DNA of 64,000 nucleotides from Candidatus Woesearchaeota archaeon. Its GTDB lineage: Archaea > Nanobdellota > Nanobdellia > Woesearchaeales > UBA583. The notes below the pieces were generated by a model. It had not been told where the DNA came from and searched no databases. It was given only the letters and a program-made list of their open reading frames with translations. The translations under genes were made by a program, and so were the position numbers. Below, piece by piece: positions 51,630 through 61,006 of this stretch (positions are counted from its first letter, which is position 1; each line of letters begins with the position of its first letter). The stretch spans positions 1,054,001 to 1,118,000 of the forward strand of contig CP060218.1 in the NCBI GenBank assembly GCA_023898345.1, read 5' to 3'.

Positions 51630-54600
51630 ATGAGAAAAGAAACCTACTCTCAGATGCGAAAGAGCAAAGCTAGGAAAGTCCTCGCAAGAATTATTTTCCT
51701 CTTTTTTATTCTCTTTTACTCTAGTACTCTTCTTTTCTCCTCTTCAAGTGTAAAGGCTACTAGTTACGATCCTCCTTGGTGGGACTACCATTACCTTTAT
51801 CGGCAGGAAATTAATGTGAGTTGGCCAAGCTCTGGTATTACACAGTACACGGCAAATCTTATCCTTAATAGTAGCAATACGGGAGGAAACTTTAGTTTTA
51901 CAAGTGATAGAACTTCATTGAGAATTGTCTCTTATAATAGCAGTTCAAATAGTAGTACAGAAATCGGCCATTATTCTGCTGACTGGAGTGCTGCAAACCA
52001 AAATGCAACTGTACAAATTTTAATCCCTTACCTTGTTAATTCTGGTGCTTCACGAATTTTTCTTTACTATAAGTATCCTTCTGGAATAAGTTCTGAGACT
52101 TATTGTGCTCCATATATCTATTGTGACCAATTTGAAGATGCAAGTATTAATGCTTCTCTTTCAAGTGTGGACAATGATGCAAATTCAGGAACTGCTTTCT
52201 CTGAAGGCTCTGGAGTTCTTAGTCTTACTGCGGGAGGATCAGATACTTGGACTGGAGCTGATGAATATAGTTCTGTCTTTTTGAATAACATTGCTGGAGA
52301 TGTTGAGGTCCTTCTCACAGCAGTTAGTCAGACAAACTCTAACTCTTGGGCTAAGGCCGGAATTATGTTCAAAAATGACATGACAAGTGCAGGATCCTCT
52401 ACAGGATATATTTTCAATGTGCGAAGGCCTGTTGATGGTTATGCTATGCAAACAGATGAAAATAATAATGGTTATCTTGAAACAAATAGTAATGGCGGCA
52501 ATCCTTCTGCAAATCCTAGCTATCTGCGAGTTATTAAATCAGGAACTACGTTTAGAGGAGATTATTCAAAAACGGGATACTCGGGTTGGACTAATCTTGG
52601 TGGGACGAGAACAATTTCTTCTACAAATAGCATACAAGATATTGGTATTTCTTTGACTTCCCATGGAGGAGCTACGCTTTGTACTGCTACCTTTGATAAC
52701 TTTATTGTAAAGCGTTATTCCACATCCAGTCCGTCGGCTTATACTTATGGTACAGAGGAAAAACTTGAGGGCATCTACATTATTTTAGATTCTCCTCTTA
52801 ATGGAACAAATTTCTCTTCTGCAAATTTACCCATTAATGTGAGTTTAACTGAAACAGGGAATCTTAGTTATAGTATTGATGGTGGCTCTTTTATTACTGC
52901 TTGTACAAACTGTGACAATTATACTGCAACTCTTGTTTTTTCAAGTGGTGTGCATAACATAAGCTTTTATGCAATTGATGTTCTTAGTGGAAATAGTAGT
53001 TCTCAAACTAGTGAGTTCTTTGTCGATGCAGAAAACCCCATTATAACTCTTATCTCTCCAAATACAAGTCAAAGTACTTCTGACCTTTCAGTTCAGTTCA
53101 CGTTCCAAGTTAATGATTCTTCGGCAATTAATTCTTGTTCTTTGTACATTGAAAATATGCTTGTTGCTACAATGAATAGTCCTAGTAAAAATACAAATCT
53201 TAGTTTTGTGACTACAATGTGTTCAAAAACTTCAGATTGGTTTATCAGTTGCACGGATGCCTTTAATAAAACAACAAATAGTAGTACTTTGCAAATACTG
53301 TCAAAGTTCTTAGCTCCTTGGTGGAATACAAGTTTCCTTTCTCGCAAAGAAATTATTCTTCATTCTGATCTTACGAGTTCTCTTTCAAATTATCCTGTTT
53401 ATCTGGATATTGAAAAAACTGCTCAAATGCAAAGTGACTTTTCTGATCTGCGGTTTGTTCATTATGAAAATCAAACGAATACGACAACTCCTCTTTCTTA
53501 TTTCATTATCTCAACAAATGCTTCTCATGCTAGGATTTGGGTAAATGTTACAACGATTACTAGTCAAAATGAAACGGTCCTCTATTTGTACTATGAAAAT
53601 GATTCAACTGTTTCTCCTCTTAGTTCTGCTGCAAGTGTTTTCTTTTCAAATCAGATTTGGCTTAATTCTTTTAGCTGGCCTTATCCGAGTGTTGCGGATT
53701 ATGCGTACTCACACCAAGACTTTGAAGATGCTCTTGCTTTGAATCCGAGTATTTTCGGAAATGGAACTGCTACACAAATTTATGAAACTTCAAATCCGTA
53801 TGGTAGTGATGATATGTTCTTCTTGCAATATCGTCTTCTTTTCTTGGCAAATGAGAGCGGTACTACATACTTTGGAACGGACAGTGATGATGCTTCGGAA
53901 ATTATTCTCAAGACTGATGATGACAGAAATTATAGTTCTACTATTGCAAGCTGGTATGGCGCTCATGGAACTGTCGGCAATTACAACACGTACAGTGGAT
54001 CTTTTTCAACGAGTTCTGGAAATGGATATTGGGTTGAGTATCGGATGCAGGAAAATGCTGGCGGACAAGCTGCGGATATGGGTGTTCGTTTGCCTTCTGC
54101 TGGAGCTTACAGTAGGGCAAGCACTACGAATTTCCCGAATACCTTCTATTACAGGGAATATAGAGAAGGAAGTGAACCTCAGATGCTTTGTGTTGGTGAT
54201 GAAGAAAGCCAAAATAACCCTCCAACTCTTACTCTTTTGAGTCCTGTTAATGCTTCTAAGATTGTGCAAAATTCAACCGTTACTTTTTTGTGGAATATTA
54301 GTGATGAGAGTACAAATCTGACGTGTAAGTTTTTCTTGGATGGGATTTTGAACAGCAGCTTTAATTGTACATCAGGTAATAATTCCTTGTCTCTTGACTT
54401 AGATAGGGGTGTGCATAATTGGACTGTTGAAGCAAGTGATGAACAAAATGAATCTACAAATTCTTCAACATATTATTTTACATTAATTTATGATAGTGCT
54501 CTGCACTTTGAAAAGGAATTGAAAAATATTAACACAAATCAATTTATTGTTACTTTTAACATTTCTAATCTTTTGAACAATATTTCAATGAATGCTAGTG

Positions 54601-54809
54601 TGCATGACTTTGTCGCTCTAAACTTTAGTGATGGTTCTCACACGCCAATGTATGACAGCACGTTTGATATTTATGGTCCTTTTTTCTTTGGAACAATTCG
54701 GGAATGGAATGTGAGTTTGTCTCTTTCTGGAAATGCGAGTCTCAATTATTCAAGTGCCGGAATTTCGGATTATCATGCTTCTGATTTGTTTATGTTTGGT
54801 GGCGATTAG
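51630..54809 (+). CDS. Large secreted adhesin-like protein with DUF2341 domains
   Basis: 1059 residues. Signal peptide to about residue 43. A first DUF2341 domain ('PPWWDYHYLYRQEINVSW') is followed by a jelly-roll region ('WAKAGIMFKNDMTSAGSSTG') resembling DUF1349/LamG, then Ig-like repeats ('VDAENPIITLISPNTSQSTS'). A second DUF2341 ('APWWNTSFLSRKEIILHSDL') and a PA14-like stretch ('GTTYFGTDSDDASEIILKTD') follow, with more Ig-like repeats at the C-terminus. Very rich in N-x-S/T sequons. No C-terminal anchor is clear. Likely a glycosylated surface protein. Confidence 0.8.
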   Translation: MRKETYSQMRKSKARKVLARIIFLFFILFYSSTLLFSSSSVKATSYDPPWWDYHYLYRQEINVSWPSSGITQYTANLILNSSNTGGNFSFTSDRTSLRIVSYNSSSNSSTEIGHYSADWSAANQNATVQILIPYLVNSGASRIFLYYKYPSGISSETYCAPYIYCDQFEDASINASLSSVDNDANSGTAFSEGSGVLSLTAGGSDTWTGADEYSSVFLNNIAGDVEVLLTAVSQTNSNSWAKAGIMFKNDMTSAGSSTGYIFNVRRPVDGYAMQTDENNNGYLETNSNGGNPSANPSYLRVIKSGTTFRGDYSKTGYSGWTNLGGTRTISSTNSIQDIGISLTSHGGATLCTATFDNFIVKRYSTSSPSAYTYGTEEKLEGIYIILDSPLNGTNFSSANLPINVSLTETGNLSYSIDGGSFITACTNCDNYTATLVFSSGVHNISFYAIDVLSGNSSSQTSEFFVDAENPIITLISPNTSQSTSDLSVQFTFQVNDSSAINSCSLYIENMLVATMNSPSKNTNLSFVTTMCSKTSDWFISCTDAFNKTTNSSTLQILSKFLAPWWNTSFLSRKEIILHSDLTSSLSNYPVYLDIEKTAQMQSDFSDLRFVHYENQTNTTTPLSYFIISTNASHARIWVNVTTITSQNETVLYLYYENDSTVSPLSSAASVFFSNQIWLNSFSWPYPSVADYAYSHQDFEDALALNPSIFGNGTATQIYETSNPYGSDDMFFLQYRLLFLANESGTTYFGTDSDDASEIILKTDDDRNYSSTIASWYGAHGTVGNYNTYSGSFSTSSGNGYWVEYRMQENAGGQAADMGVRLPSAGAYSRASTTNFPNTFYYREYREGSEPQMLCVGDEESQNNPPTLTLLSPVNASKIVQNSTVTFLWNISDESTNLTCKFFLDGILNSSFNCTSGNNSLSLDLDRGVHNWTVEASDEQNESTNSSTYYFTLIYDSALHFEKELKNINTNQFIVTFNISNLLNNISMNASVHDFVALNFSDGSHTPMYDSTFDIYGPFFFGTIREWNVSLSLSGNASLNYSSAGISDYHASDLFMFGGD

Positions 54810-54841
54810 GGAAGAAAGGGGATAAGAGATTGGTAAAGTAG

Positions 54842-56233
54842 TTAGAATTCTTGAATGACTTTTGCTAGAATTTCGTTCACGACTTGCGGCTTTGCTGTTC
54901 CTTTGGTCTCGCGCATGACGATGCCGACAATGAAGTTCAGTGCTTTGTCGTTGCCGTTCTTGAAATCCTCTACTGCTTTTGGTGCTTCTCTTAAAGCTTT
55001 TCTCAGGAGTTCTTCTATGAGCGCCGTGTCCTGAACTTGGAGGAGATTGTTTTCTTCAACATATGCCTTGATGTCGAATTTCTCATCATACAATTTTTCG
55101 AGAAGTTTTTGTGCTGTCGTGTAAGAAATCTTGTCTGAACCGAGAAGCTCAAGTAGGTTTGAAAGTTCTTCTTTGATGTTCTTTTCTTCTAGTGTGTGCA
55201 TATCTTCATGATGATAATTCAAAACTCTTGGAACTTCTCGACGAAGGAAAAGTCCAACTTCTTTTGGGTTGGGTTTTTGTTCTAGTGCGTGCTCAAAGAG
55301 CTGGGTTAAATATGCGTTTGCAACTAAAACTTCAATGTCTTCTTTTGAAAGGGAATAGGCTGCATACCTTTGGCGTTTCTGTTCTGGAAGTTCTGGCAAT
55401 GATGCTTTGAGCTCAGCTATCCATTTGTCGTCGATGATGAGATTGGGAAGGTCTGGCTCTGGAAGGAACATATAATCTTGTGCGTCTTCTTTGGAGCGCA
55501 TAAACTGCGTTTCGTCTAGTTCGTCGTTGTAACGGCGGGTCTCTTGCTTTATTGGCTCTCCTTTACTTACACATTCTCTTTGTCTTGCTATTTCTGCTTC
55601 TGCTGCTTTGACGATGTTTGTGATGGAACTTACGTTTTTTATTTCTACTCTTTGATAGTCGGACTCTTCAATGGAAACATTGACGTCGGACTTTATTCCG
55701 TACTCTTCGTTGAGCGCTTTGAGGTATTTGGAAACTAAAATGAGTTCTTCAAGCCAGTCGCGTAATTGTTCTGTACTGGTGAACTGGGGTTTTGTCACGA
55801 TTTCTGCAAGGGGAAATCCACTTCTGTTATAATTAATTTCTCCTGTTACGGGATCCCATGCTGCTGGGTCTTCTTCTATGTGCAGTTCTTCAAGTTCAAT
55901 TCCTTTGAAGCTTCCTCCTATTCCGTTTGGCGCTATGTGTCCTCCGGAAATGGTTCGCTGAAATCCTGTCGGCATGTCTGGCCAGGTGTAGTGTTTTCTT
56001 TGAAAGTAAGTGTTTTTTGTGATGGAAGAATTGAAAATCAAAGCTAATTTTATGACATGCGCAATTGCTGTTTTGTTTGGCAGCATTGGCTTTGCGCCCG
56101 GCTGGCCTGTACAGCGCTCGCAGATTGTCGTGTTTATTGGAGAGTTTTGTTCAGGTATTTTGCAAGTACAAAAGAGCTTTTCCTTTGTCCTGAGATGCAT
56201 GTGTATTTCAAGACCTATTTTTATATTTCCCAT
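54842..56233 (-). CDS. gatB: Aspartyl/glutamyl-tRNA amidotransferase subunit B
   Basis: 463 residues. It starts 'MGNIKIGLEIHMHLRTKEKL' and has the zinc cysteines 'FCTCKIP' and 'ICERCTGQPGAKPMLPN'. 'HYTWPDMPTGFQRT' and 'DVNVSIEESDYQRVEIKNVS' match GatB, followed by the C-terminal YqeY-like helical domain. It transamidates misacylated Glu-tRNA(Gln)/Asp-tRNA(Asn). GatA and GatC are not nearby. Confidence 0.96.
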   Translation of the reverse strand: MGNIKIGLEIHMHLRTKEKLFCTCKIPEQNSPINTTICERCTGQPGAKPMLPNKTAIAHVIKLALIFNSSITKNTYFQRKHYTWPDMPTGFQRTISGGHIAPNGIGGSFKGIELEELHIEEDPAAWDPVTGEINYNRSGFPLAEIVTKPQFTSTEQLRDWLEELILVSKYLKALNEEYGIKSDVNVSIEESDYQRVEIKNVSSITNIVKAAEAEIARQRECVSKGEPIKQETRRYNDELDETQFMRSKEDAQDYMFLPEPDLPNLIIDDKWIAELKASLPELPEQKRQRYAAYSLSKEDIEVLVANAYLTQLFEHALEQKPNPKEVGLFLRREVPRVLNYHHEDMHTLEEKNIKEELSNLLELLGSDKISYTTAQKLLEKLYDEKFDIKAYVEENNLLQVQDTALIEELLRKALREAPKAVEDFKNGNDKALNFIVGIVMRETKGTAKPQVVNEILAKVIQEF

Positions 56234-56322
56234 AGTTTTGGCGAAATGACGGAGCTTTATATATGTTTGTCGTTTGTCTTTGTGAAGATTTGGAAAAAGG
56301 AAATGTCTATTGTTTCCCTTCT

Positions 56323-59061
56323 CTACTCATAACTAATGCCTTCTTCAAAAAGCTGGAAAACTTCGTCGCCGTTCAAGCTTGTATTCCACACACTGATTTC
56401 ATCGAGAAGGCAATTCACTTCGTAGCTGGCTGTGGGGTGGCGGCCAAAGTAAAGCGAAGCTTCGGGGAGTGTATTTTCAGCGCCACTTTTGCTCCCGATA
56501 AAAGTGCCGTTAAGGTAGTATTGCAAACCGGAACTTGTGCTGACGAAGGTGACATGGTGCCAGGTGTTCAATGAGAGTTGGCCAAAGGCATCGTATTCGT
56601 ATGTCCCGTTTCCAAGCAGCGCATCTATTGTTCTGTCGCCGGGCCAGTTCAAAACTGTTCCTTGGCCGAGGTATCCGACGTCGGAGTTTGTCACTAAGTA
56701 TTTGTTGCCGCTGCCGCTGCGAAAGTTCACCCAAAAGGAAAGTGTTTTGATTGTTCCATTGATGGGAAGATCTAGATAGCTTGTGCCTGATGTTCCGGGG
56801 AGGTCAAAGGAGGAGCCGTCAATGCCCCAACTGTTATAGGTCACGGAGCTGCCTTTGCTGCCGTCATGGTGATAGGAGGAATTGTCGAGTACGGAATTTT
56901 CGCCTTTCCAATGACCGAGTAAACTTGCATTTGCTGGAAGGCCGGAGTTACTTGGTGGTGAGGTTGGTGTGTCAAAGTTTTCCATGCTTGCTGCATAGAG
57001 TTGGTAGATGCTGCTTTGGTTAAGGGAAACACCCCACACACTGATTTCATCGAGAAGGCAATTCACTTCGTAGCTGGGTGTTGGGTGTCTTCCAAGGTAA
57101 AGGGAGGCTTCGCTAAGGGAATTGATGGCTCCGACTGTTAGGCCTTTGTACGCGCCGTTGAGATAGTACTCTTGGCCTGAGCCTGTGCTGACGAAGGTGA
57201 CGTAGTACCAGGTGTTCAAAGAGAGGGTTCCGAAATCATTGAAGGCATATACTCCGTTTCCGAGAAGGGAGTCTATTGTTCTGTCGCCGGGCCAGTTCAC
57301 AACGGTTCCTTGGCCGAGGTATCCGACGTCGGAGTTTGTTACGAGGTATTTGTTGCCGGTGCCGCTGCGAAAGTTCACCCAAAAGGAAAGTGTTTTGATT
57401 GTTCCATTGATGGGAAGATCTAGATAACTTGTACCTGATGTTCCGGGGAGGTCAAAGGCTGTTCCGAAGGGGCCGGAGGTGGTGTACGTCACGGCTGATC
57501 CGAGTGTGGCGCTTTTGTTGTTTGCTGAACTGTCGAGGGAAGTATTTTCGCCTTTCCAGTATCCGATTAAACCGTAGCTGTTGTTAAAGGGGGAAACTGG
57601 GGCAAGTTCTTCTTCGCTTACAAGGCTGTACTTTTGCGGACAGTCCAAAGCGTTACAGTCGCTTGCACTCACAACAACGAGCCACTGCCCGGACTCGATT
57701 TCGCTTGTATTCACGTACACTTGCTCGACGTTGTTGAGGTGATCGCTTTCGTTACGCCAAGCTTCTCGTGCGGGTGTGTTCGGGTCGAGTGTCCAGGGAT
57801 AGAATGTTTGTCCGGATGGCGATAGGAGTTTGAGGTCAAGGTCGTTGATGAGGTTGGCTCCGGGAACGTCGTCCCAAGCTAGCGTTACTTTGAGTGAGCT
57901 TTGTGCGCTGATGTTGATTGCGTACACGTCCACGTCAGAGATGTCTGAAATGTTTGCTTCTAGGAATGTTCCGTTGATGATTCGGTCCACAGCTCCTTTG
58001 GCGTTGAGTAGTCCGTACCCGTTCACGTAGTCGGGGCCGTCGATGATTTCACTCCCGTTGCCGCTACGGTGTAGGTCTGTCGTCGAATCTAGCAAAAGGG
58101 CTTTGATTGTCGATGGGAGCGGGTCTTCGTCGTAGCCGGACTTGTTCCACCGTTCGAGCATAAGCGCGATGGTTCCACTGACGTGTGGCGCTGACATGGA
58201 GGTTCCGCTAACAGTTGCATAATTATTTGTTCCATTTGTAGTTGTGATTCCATTTCCAGGTGCAACTAAATCAGGTTTTATTCTTCCACCATTTGTTGGA
58301 CCAAGTCCCGATGTAAAGCTAATAACACCACTGTCGTAAACATTACCTACGGAAATGGTGTTTTTTGCAACTGCTTCTGGAGCAATAGTAAAATACCCCG
58401 TTGTTAGATTACAGTTTTGAGAATTACCAACAGCCCAAACTATTGGAACTTTTCTAGTTGTATAATTTCCATAAACCAATTCATCTATTAATTGAGTAAA
58501 AGAATTATATTCTCCCAATACTTCACATTGCTTATGTCCATAGGAATTTGAAATTACATTAATACTGTAATTATCAATTCCAGTTTTATAGTTAGATTCT
58601 AAGTCATAACTATATCCAAAAGGTAATAAATCTTCTTGGTACCCATAAATTTTTGCTTCAGGAGCTACCCCAACATAACTTGAATTTAGATTTCCGTCCC
58701 CTATCATTATACCTGCAACCCTAGTTGCATGGTCTGATGTAGAAGGAGCCAAATTTAAGATTTGTAGTCTAGTTGCAAAATCTGTATGGTTACTCGCAAC
58801 TTCTCTTTCATATTGTAAAATATTTATATTGCTCCCCTGTAAATCATAAGGGTTTTCATAAAGAATAGGAATTTTACTAACATTTTTAGAACTATCTAAA
58901 AAATTTTTGCTATTCTGTAATTCAACATCAATAAATAATATTTCGTCTGTATTGGATAAGATGAATAATGTTTCTTCATATGTGAGAGAATTTGAAAATG
59001 CATTAACTGAAAGTAATAATATCATCAGTAATAAAAATTGACTATTTTTAAAATAACTCAT
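56323..59061 (-). CDS. Secreted subtilase (S8) with PPC-like and two LamG domains, lacking most of its propeptide
   Basis: 912 residues. Signal peptide 1-23. Residues 26-60 look like the last part of an S8 propeptide ('SLTYEETLFILSNTDEILFI'). The protease domain is at about 75-365: the catalytic Asp position holds Glu85 ('NILQYEREVASNH'), His111 is in 'SDHATRVAGIM', Asn213 in 'WAVGNSQN' and Ser288 in 'SGTSMSAPHVSG'. A PPC-like beta domain follows (about 375-495), then two LamG-type repeats (about 510-690 and 725-905) whose DNA repeats with a 648-bp period. The first 282 codons are AT-rich and the rest GC-richer. It overlaps the upstream Cys-rich gene by 4 bp. Confidence 0.87.
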   Translation of the reverse strand: MSYFKNSQFLLLMILLLSVNAFSNSLTYEETLFILSNTDEILFIDVELQNSKNFLDSSKNVSKIPILYENPYDLQGSNINILQYEREVASNHTDFATRLQILNLAPSTSDHATRVAGIMIGDGNLNSSYVGVAPEAKIYGYQEDLLPFGYSYDLESNYKTGIDNYSINVISNSYGHKQCEVLGEYNSFTQLIDELVYGNYTTRKVPIVWAVGNSQNCNLTTGYFTIAPEAVAKNTISVGNVYDSGVISFTSGLGPTNGGRIKPDLVAPGNGITTTNGTNNYATVSGTSMSAPHVSGTIALMLERWNKSGYDEDPLPSTIKALLLDSTTDLHRSGNGSEIIDGPDYVNGYGLLNAKGAVDRIINGTFLEANISDISDVDVYAINISAQSSLKVTLAWDDVPGANLINDLDLKLLSPSGQTFYPWTLDPNTPAREAWRNESDHLNNVEQVYVNTSEIESGQWLVVVSASDCNALDCPQKYSLVSEEELAPVSPFNNSYGLIGYWKGENTSLDSSANNKSATLGSAVTYTTSGPFGTAFDLPGTSGTSYLDLPINGTIKTLSFWVNFRSGTGNKYLVTNSDVGYLGQGTVVNWPGDRTIDSLLGNGVYAFNDFGTLSLNTWYYVTFVSTGSGQEYYLNGAYKGLTVGAINSLSEASLYLGRHPTPSYEVNCLLDEISVWGVSLNQSSIYQLYAASMENFDTPTSPPSNSGLPANASLLGHWKGENSVLDNSSYHHDGSKGSSVTYNSWGIDGSSFDLPGTSGTSYLDLPINGTIKTLSFWVNFRSGSGNKYLVTNSDVGYLGQGTVLNWPGDRTIDALLGNGTYEYDAFGQLSLNTWHHVTFVSTSSGLQYYLNGTFIGSKSGAENTLPEASLYFGRHPTASYEVNCLLDEISVWNTSLNGDEVFQLFEEGISYE

Positions 59062-59348
59062 TTTTCATAGCACCTCTCTAGTACACATTGGTGATCTTCA
59101 TTACAGGAAGTTCCGCAATAATCATTAAGGCAAACACTTCCAAAGTTAGTACTACCTTTTTTCTCATGATATAAATTTACACCTTGACAATCTATATAAT
59201 CAAAGCGACATTCACTATCTTGTTCACAATACTGCTTATCCAGCATGTACTTTGGATGTGTTATCCAAGCAGGATTGAGTATTAAGTAGATGGCAATTAA
59301 GACAAGAAATATACTTCCCAGAATAATTGCTAATTTTTTCTTATTCAT
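59058..59348 (-). CDS. Small Cys-rich membrane-anchored protein A, between the two halves of the subtilase
   Basis: 96 residues. N-terminal anchor helix ('LAIILGSIFLVLIAIYLIL'), then a domain with eight cysteines ('KQYCEQDSECRFDYIDCQ', 'GSVCLNDYCGTSCNEDHQC', 'LERCYEK'). It overlaps both neighbours by 4 bp (ATGA), so all three genes are translationally coupled. Paralogues lie at 60190-60486, 60570-60884 and 61410-61736. It may be a partner, inhibitor or anchor of the protease (inference). Confidence 0.8.
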   Translation of the reverse strand: MNKKKLAIILGSIFLVLIAIYLILNPAWITHPKYMLDKQYCEQDSECRFDYIDCQGVNLYHEKKGSTNFGSVCLNDYCGTSCNEDHQCVLERCYEK

Positions 59349-60097
59349 TCTTCATCACCAACATAAACACGTACTGTCAAAGCATGAAGAGTTTGAAGCT
59401 GACTTACAACATTCAAACCTTTTTTCTCAAGTACTATTTGAGCATCATCAAGAGATACATCTTTGTGAATATGAACAGTCAGATACGCATAAGCTTCTTC
59501 ATCAAGATAATCACTACTTAAGGTATTTGCTTGGAGAACAGGGCCAAACTTTTGCTCAAGGCTAAAATCTAAAACTGAACGAATTTTTGTACTCCCTAAA
59601 AAAGAGTTTAGTTGCGGATTATAATTGAGATTTGAAAAATTTGTTTGGTCTGATTCAAGTACGTACTGAGTCGAACTAGGACTTACGGCTACAAGGTAAG
59701 CATTTGCTCCTTGATATTCGAGAACATTTATTCCTTTCTCAAAGAGAACAGATATGTCCTCTTTTGATAAGGGTGTAAAAAATTGAAAGACTAAATAAGA
59801 CTGAGAATTTGCATTCCTTAGTTTTTCTCTTAAATCATCATCAATGCCTTCAGTAGGAACGGTTTTGCTTGTTTTTAGAATATACTTTTCTAAAGCTTGC
59901 TTTTTGTCATATACTTTTATATTACTTAAAGACGAGTTGCTTTCATTCAACTCCTTTACCTCCAAAGATGAATTTTCAGAACTGAGATTTTGAGCGTAAA
60001 CTAATCCTACAAAGACTAACAAGAACAAAAGAATTGTACCTGCGAACAGTTTTCGTATCATAGTTTTATAGACTTTTTTTTTGAAATATTTTTTCAT
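59345..60097 (-). CDS. Stand-alone subtilase propeptide-like secreted protein
   Basis: 250 residues from the ATG at 60097 ('MKKYFKKKVYKTMIRKLFAG'), about 25-35 bp from the TATA at 60122-60130. A longer frame crosses that promoter. Signal peptide ends near 'FVGLVYAQN'. The body reads 'SYLVFQFFTPLSKEDISVLF', 'EKGINVLEYQGANAYLVAVS' and 'GLNVVSQLQTLHALTVRV', the repeated ferredoxin-like pattern of Kp-43-type S8 propeptides. It ends where the next strand-helix would continue; that piece is at the N-terminus of the protease at 56323. It probably assists folding of, or inhibits, the separate protease. Confidence 0.75.
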   Translation of the reverse strand: MKKYFKKKVYKTMIRKLFAGTILLFLLVFVGLVYAQNLSSENSSLEVKELNESNSSLSNIKVYDKKQALEKYILKTSKTVPTEGIDDDLREKLRNANSQSYLVFQFFTPLSKEDISVLFEKGINVLEYQGANAYLVAVSPSSTQYVLESDQTNFSNLNYNPQLNSFLGSTKIRSVLDFSLEQKFGPVLQANTLSSDYLDEEAYAYLTVHIHKDVSLDDAQIVLEKKGLNVVSQLQTLHALTVRVYVGDEE

Positions 60098-60121
60098 GCT
60101 TTTTACTCTCCAAATTCTTTT

Positions 60122-60130
60122 CTTTATATG
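60122..60130 (-). promoter_or_regulatory. Reiterated promoter motif (copy 1 of 4)
   Basis: 'ctttatatg' within 'tctttatatgatttgtcttg' (minus 'caagacaaatcatataaaga'). The TATA core recurs at 60517-60526, 60915-60924 and 61767-61776, each about 30-35 bp before a gene of this locus; three of the four copies share the longer flanking sequence. Confidence 0.6.
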
Positions 60131-60189
60131 ATTTGTCTTGAAAACTGAGGTTATGCTAAAAAGAATTACAAACAAAAATATTATTGCTT

Positions 60190-60486
60190 TCATTTTGCAC
60201 GCACACATGAATTATTTATTGAACACTTATTATTGACACAATTTGAAATTCCACAAGTAACTATTTTGCAAATTCCTGTTTCTTCATAATTTGTTTGGTA
60301 AACATTGATTGGTTCACAAGTAGCAAATTGGAAACAATCACTATCTTGCTCACAATACTACTGTTTATCCATCATATCTTTCGGATGAGTTATCCAAGCA
60401 GGATGTACAATTACATATATTACCAATGTCATAAGCAAAATACTTCCAACTATGAAGCCGATTTTTTTTGAATTTATCTTAACCAT
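60190..60486 (-). pseudogene. Small Cys-rich membrane protein B, interrupted by an in-frame TAG
   Basis: From the ATG at 60486 the frame encodes the anchor 'IGFIVGSILLMTLVIYVIV', then 'HPAWITHPKDMMDKQ', a TAG at codon 43 (60358-60360), and continues 'YCEQDSDCFQFATCEPINVY' through eight cysteines to a TGA at 60190. Paralogue A reads 'DKQYCEQDSEC' at this point, so a 3-bp duplication ('cag-tag-tat') created the stop. The terminal TGA overlaps an ATG of a protease-like signal peptide stub ('MKAIIFLFVILFSITSV'). Confidence 0.75.
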
Positions 60487-60569
60487 TTTTTTGAATATTT
60501 TTTTTGAAATTCTTTTCTTTATATGAAAACAAAGAAAGAGAGAAAAAGTAAGGTTTTTTTCTATTCATT

Positions 60570-60884
60570 TTAACTTTCCCCTCCTGCCTGTAAGAGGACA
60601 GCACATTTATTGTCAGACCCACAGGAAATTACTATCCCCGAATTGCTACACTCCGTAGTATTCCAGTTATTAGAAAAATATTTATTGCCTAAAGAACAAT
60701 TTGTAGAGATACAATCATCCCCTTTTTCGCAGTACAAAGGGTCGTTCAAATACCTCACATCAATGCCCATGTAATACGCTTTGATATTATTCTGATACAT
60801 AAAACCAAGGGCAATAAGGCACAGCACAATAACTATGCTCCCAACAAAAATCTTTTGTTTCTCACCTATGTTTATCTTAACCAT
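60570..60884 (-). CDS. Small Cys-rich membrane-anchored protein C
   Basis: 104 residues from the ATG at 60884 ('MVKINIGEKQKIFVGSIVIV'). Anchor helix, then 'DVRYLNDPLYCEKGDDCIST' and further cysteines to 'CGSDNKCAVLLQAGGES'. Same design as proteins A, B and D. An upstream-extended frame (to 61007) reads through the promoter. Downstream of its stop is only a short signal-peptide-like stub, so the protease that should follow is missing. Confidence 0.72.
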   Translation of the reverse strand: MVKINIGEKQKIFVGSIVIVLCLIALGFMYQNNIKAYYMGIDVRYLNDPLYCEKGDDCISTNCSLGNKYFSNNWNTTECSNSGIVISCGSDNKCAVLLQAGGES

Positions 60885-61006
60885 TTTTTTGAATATTCTT
60901 TTTGAATTTTTTTTCTTTATATGATTTGTCTTGAAAATTTTCACCTTTTTTTGTTTTTTCAAAGCGTAGTTTTTTCTGTATGAAATATCTCTACAATTCG
61001 CTCCCA

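Noticed and set aside
60358..60360. TAG read as pyrrolysine
   Set aside because: No pyl genes are seen, and TAG serves as a normal stop elsewhere (for example the gene ending at 30946). The triplet is best explained as a 3-bp duplication.
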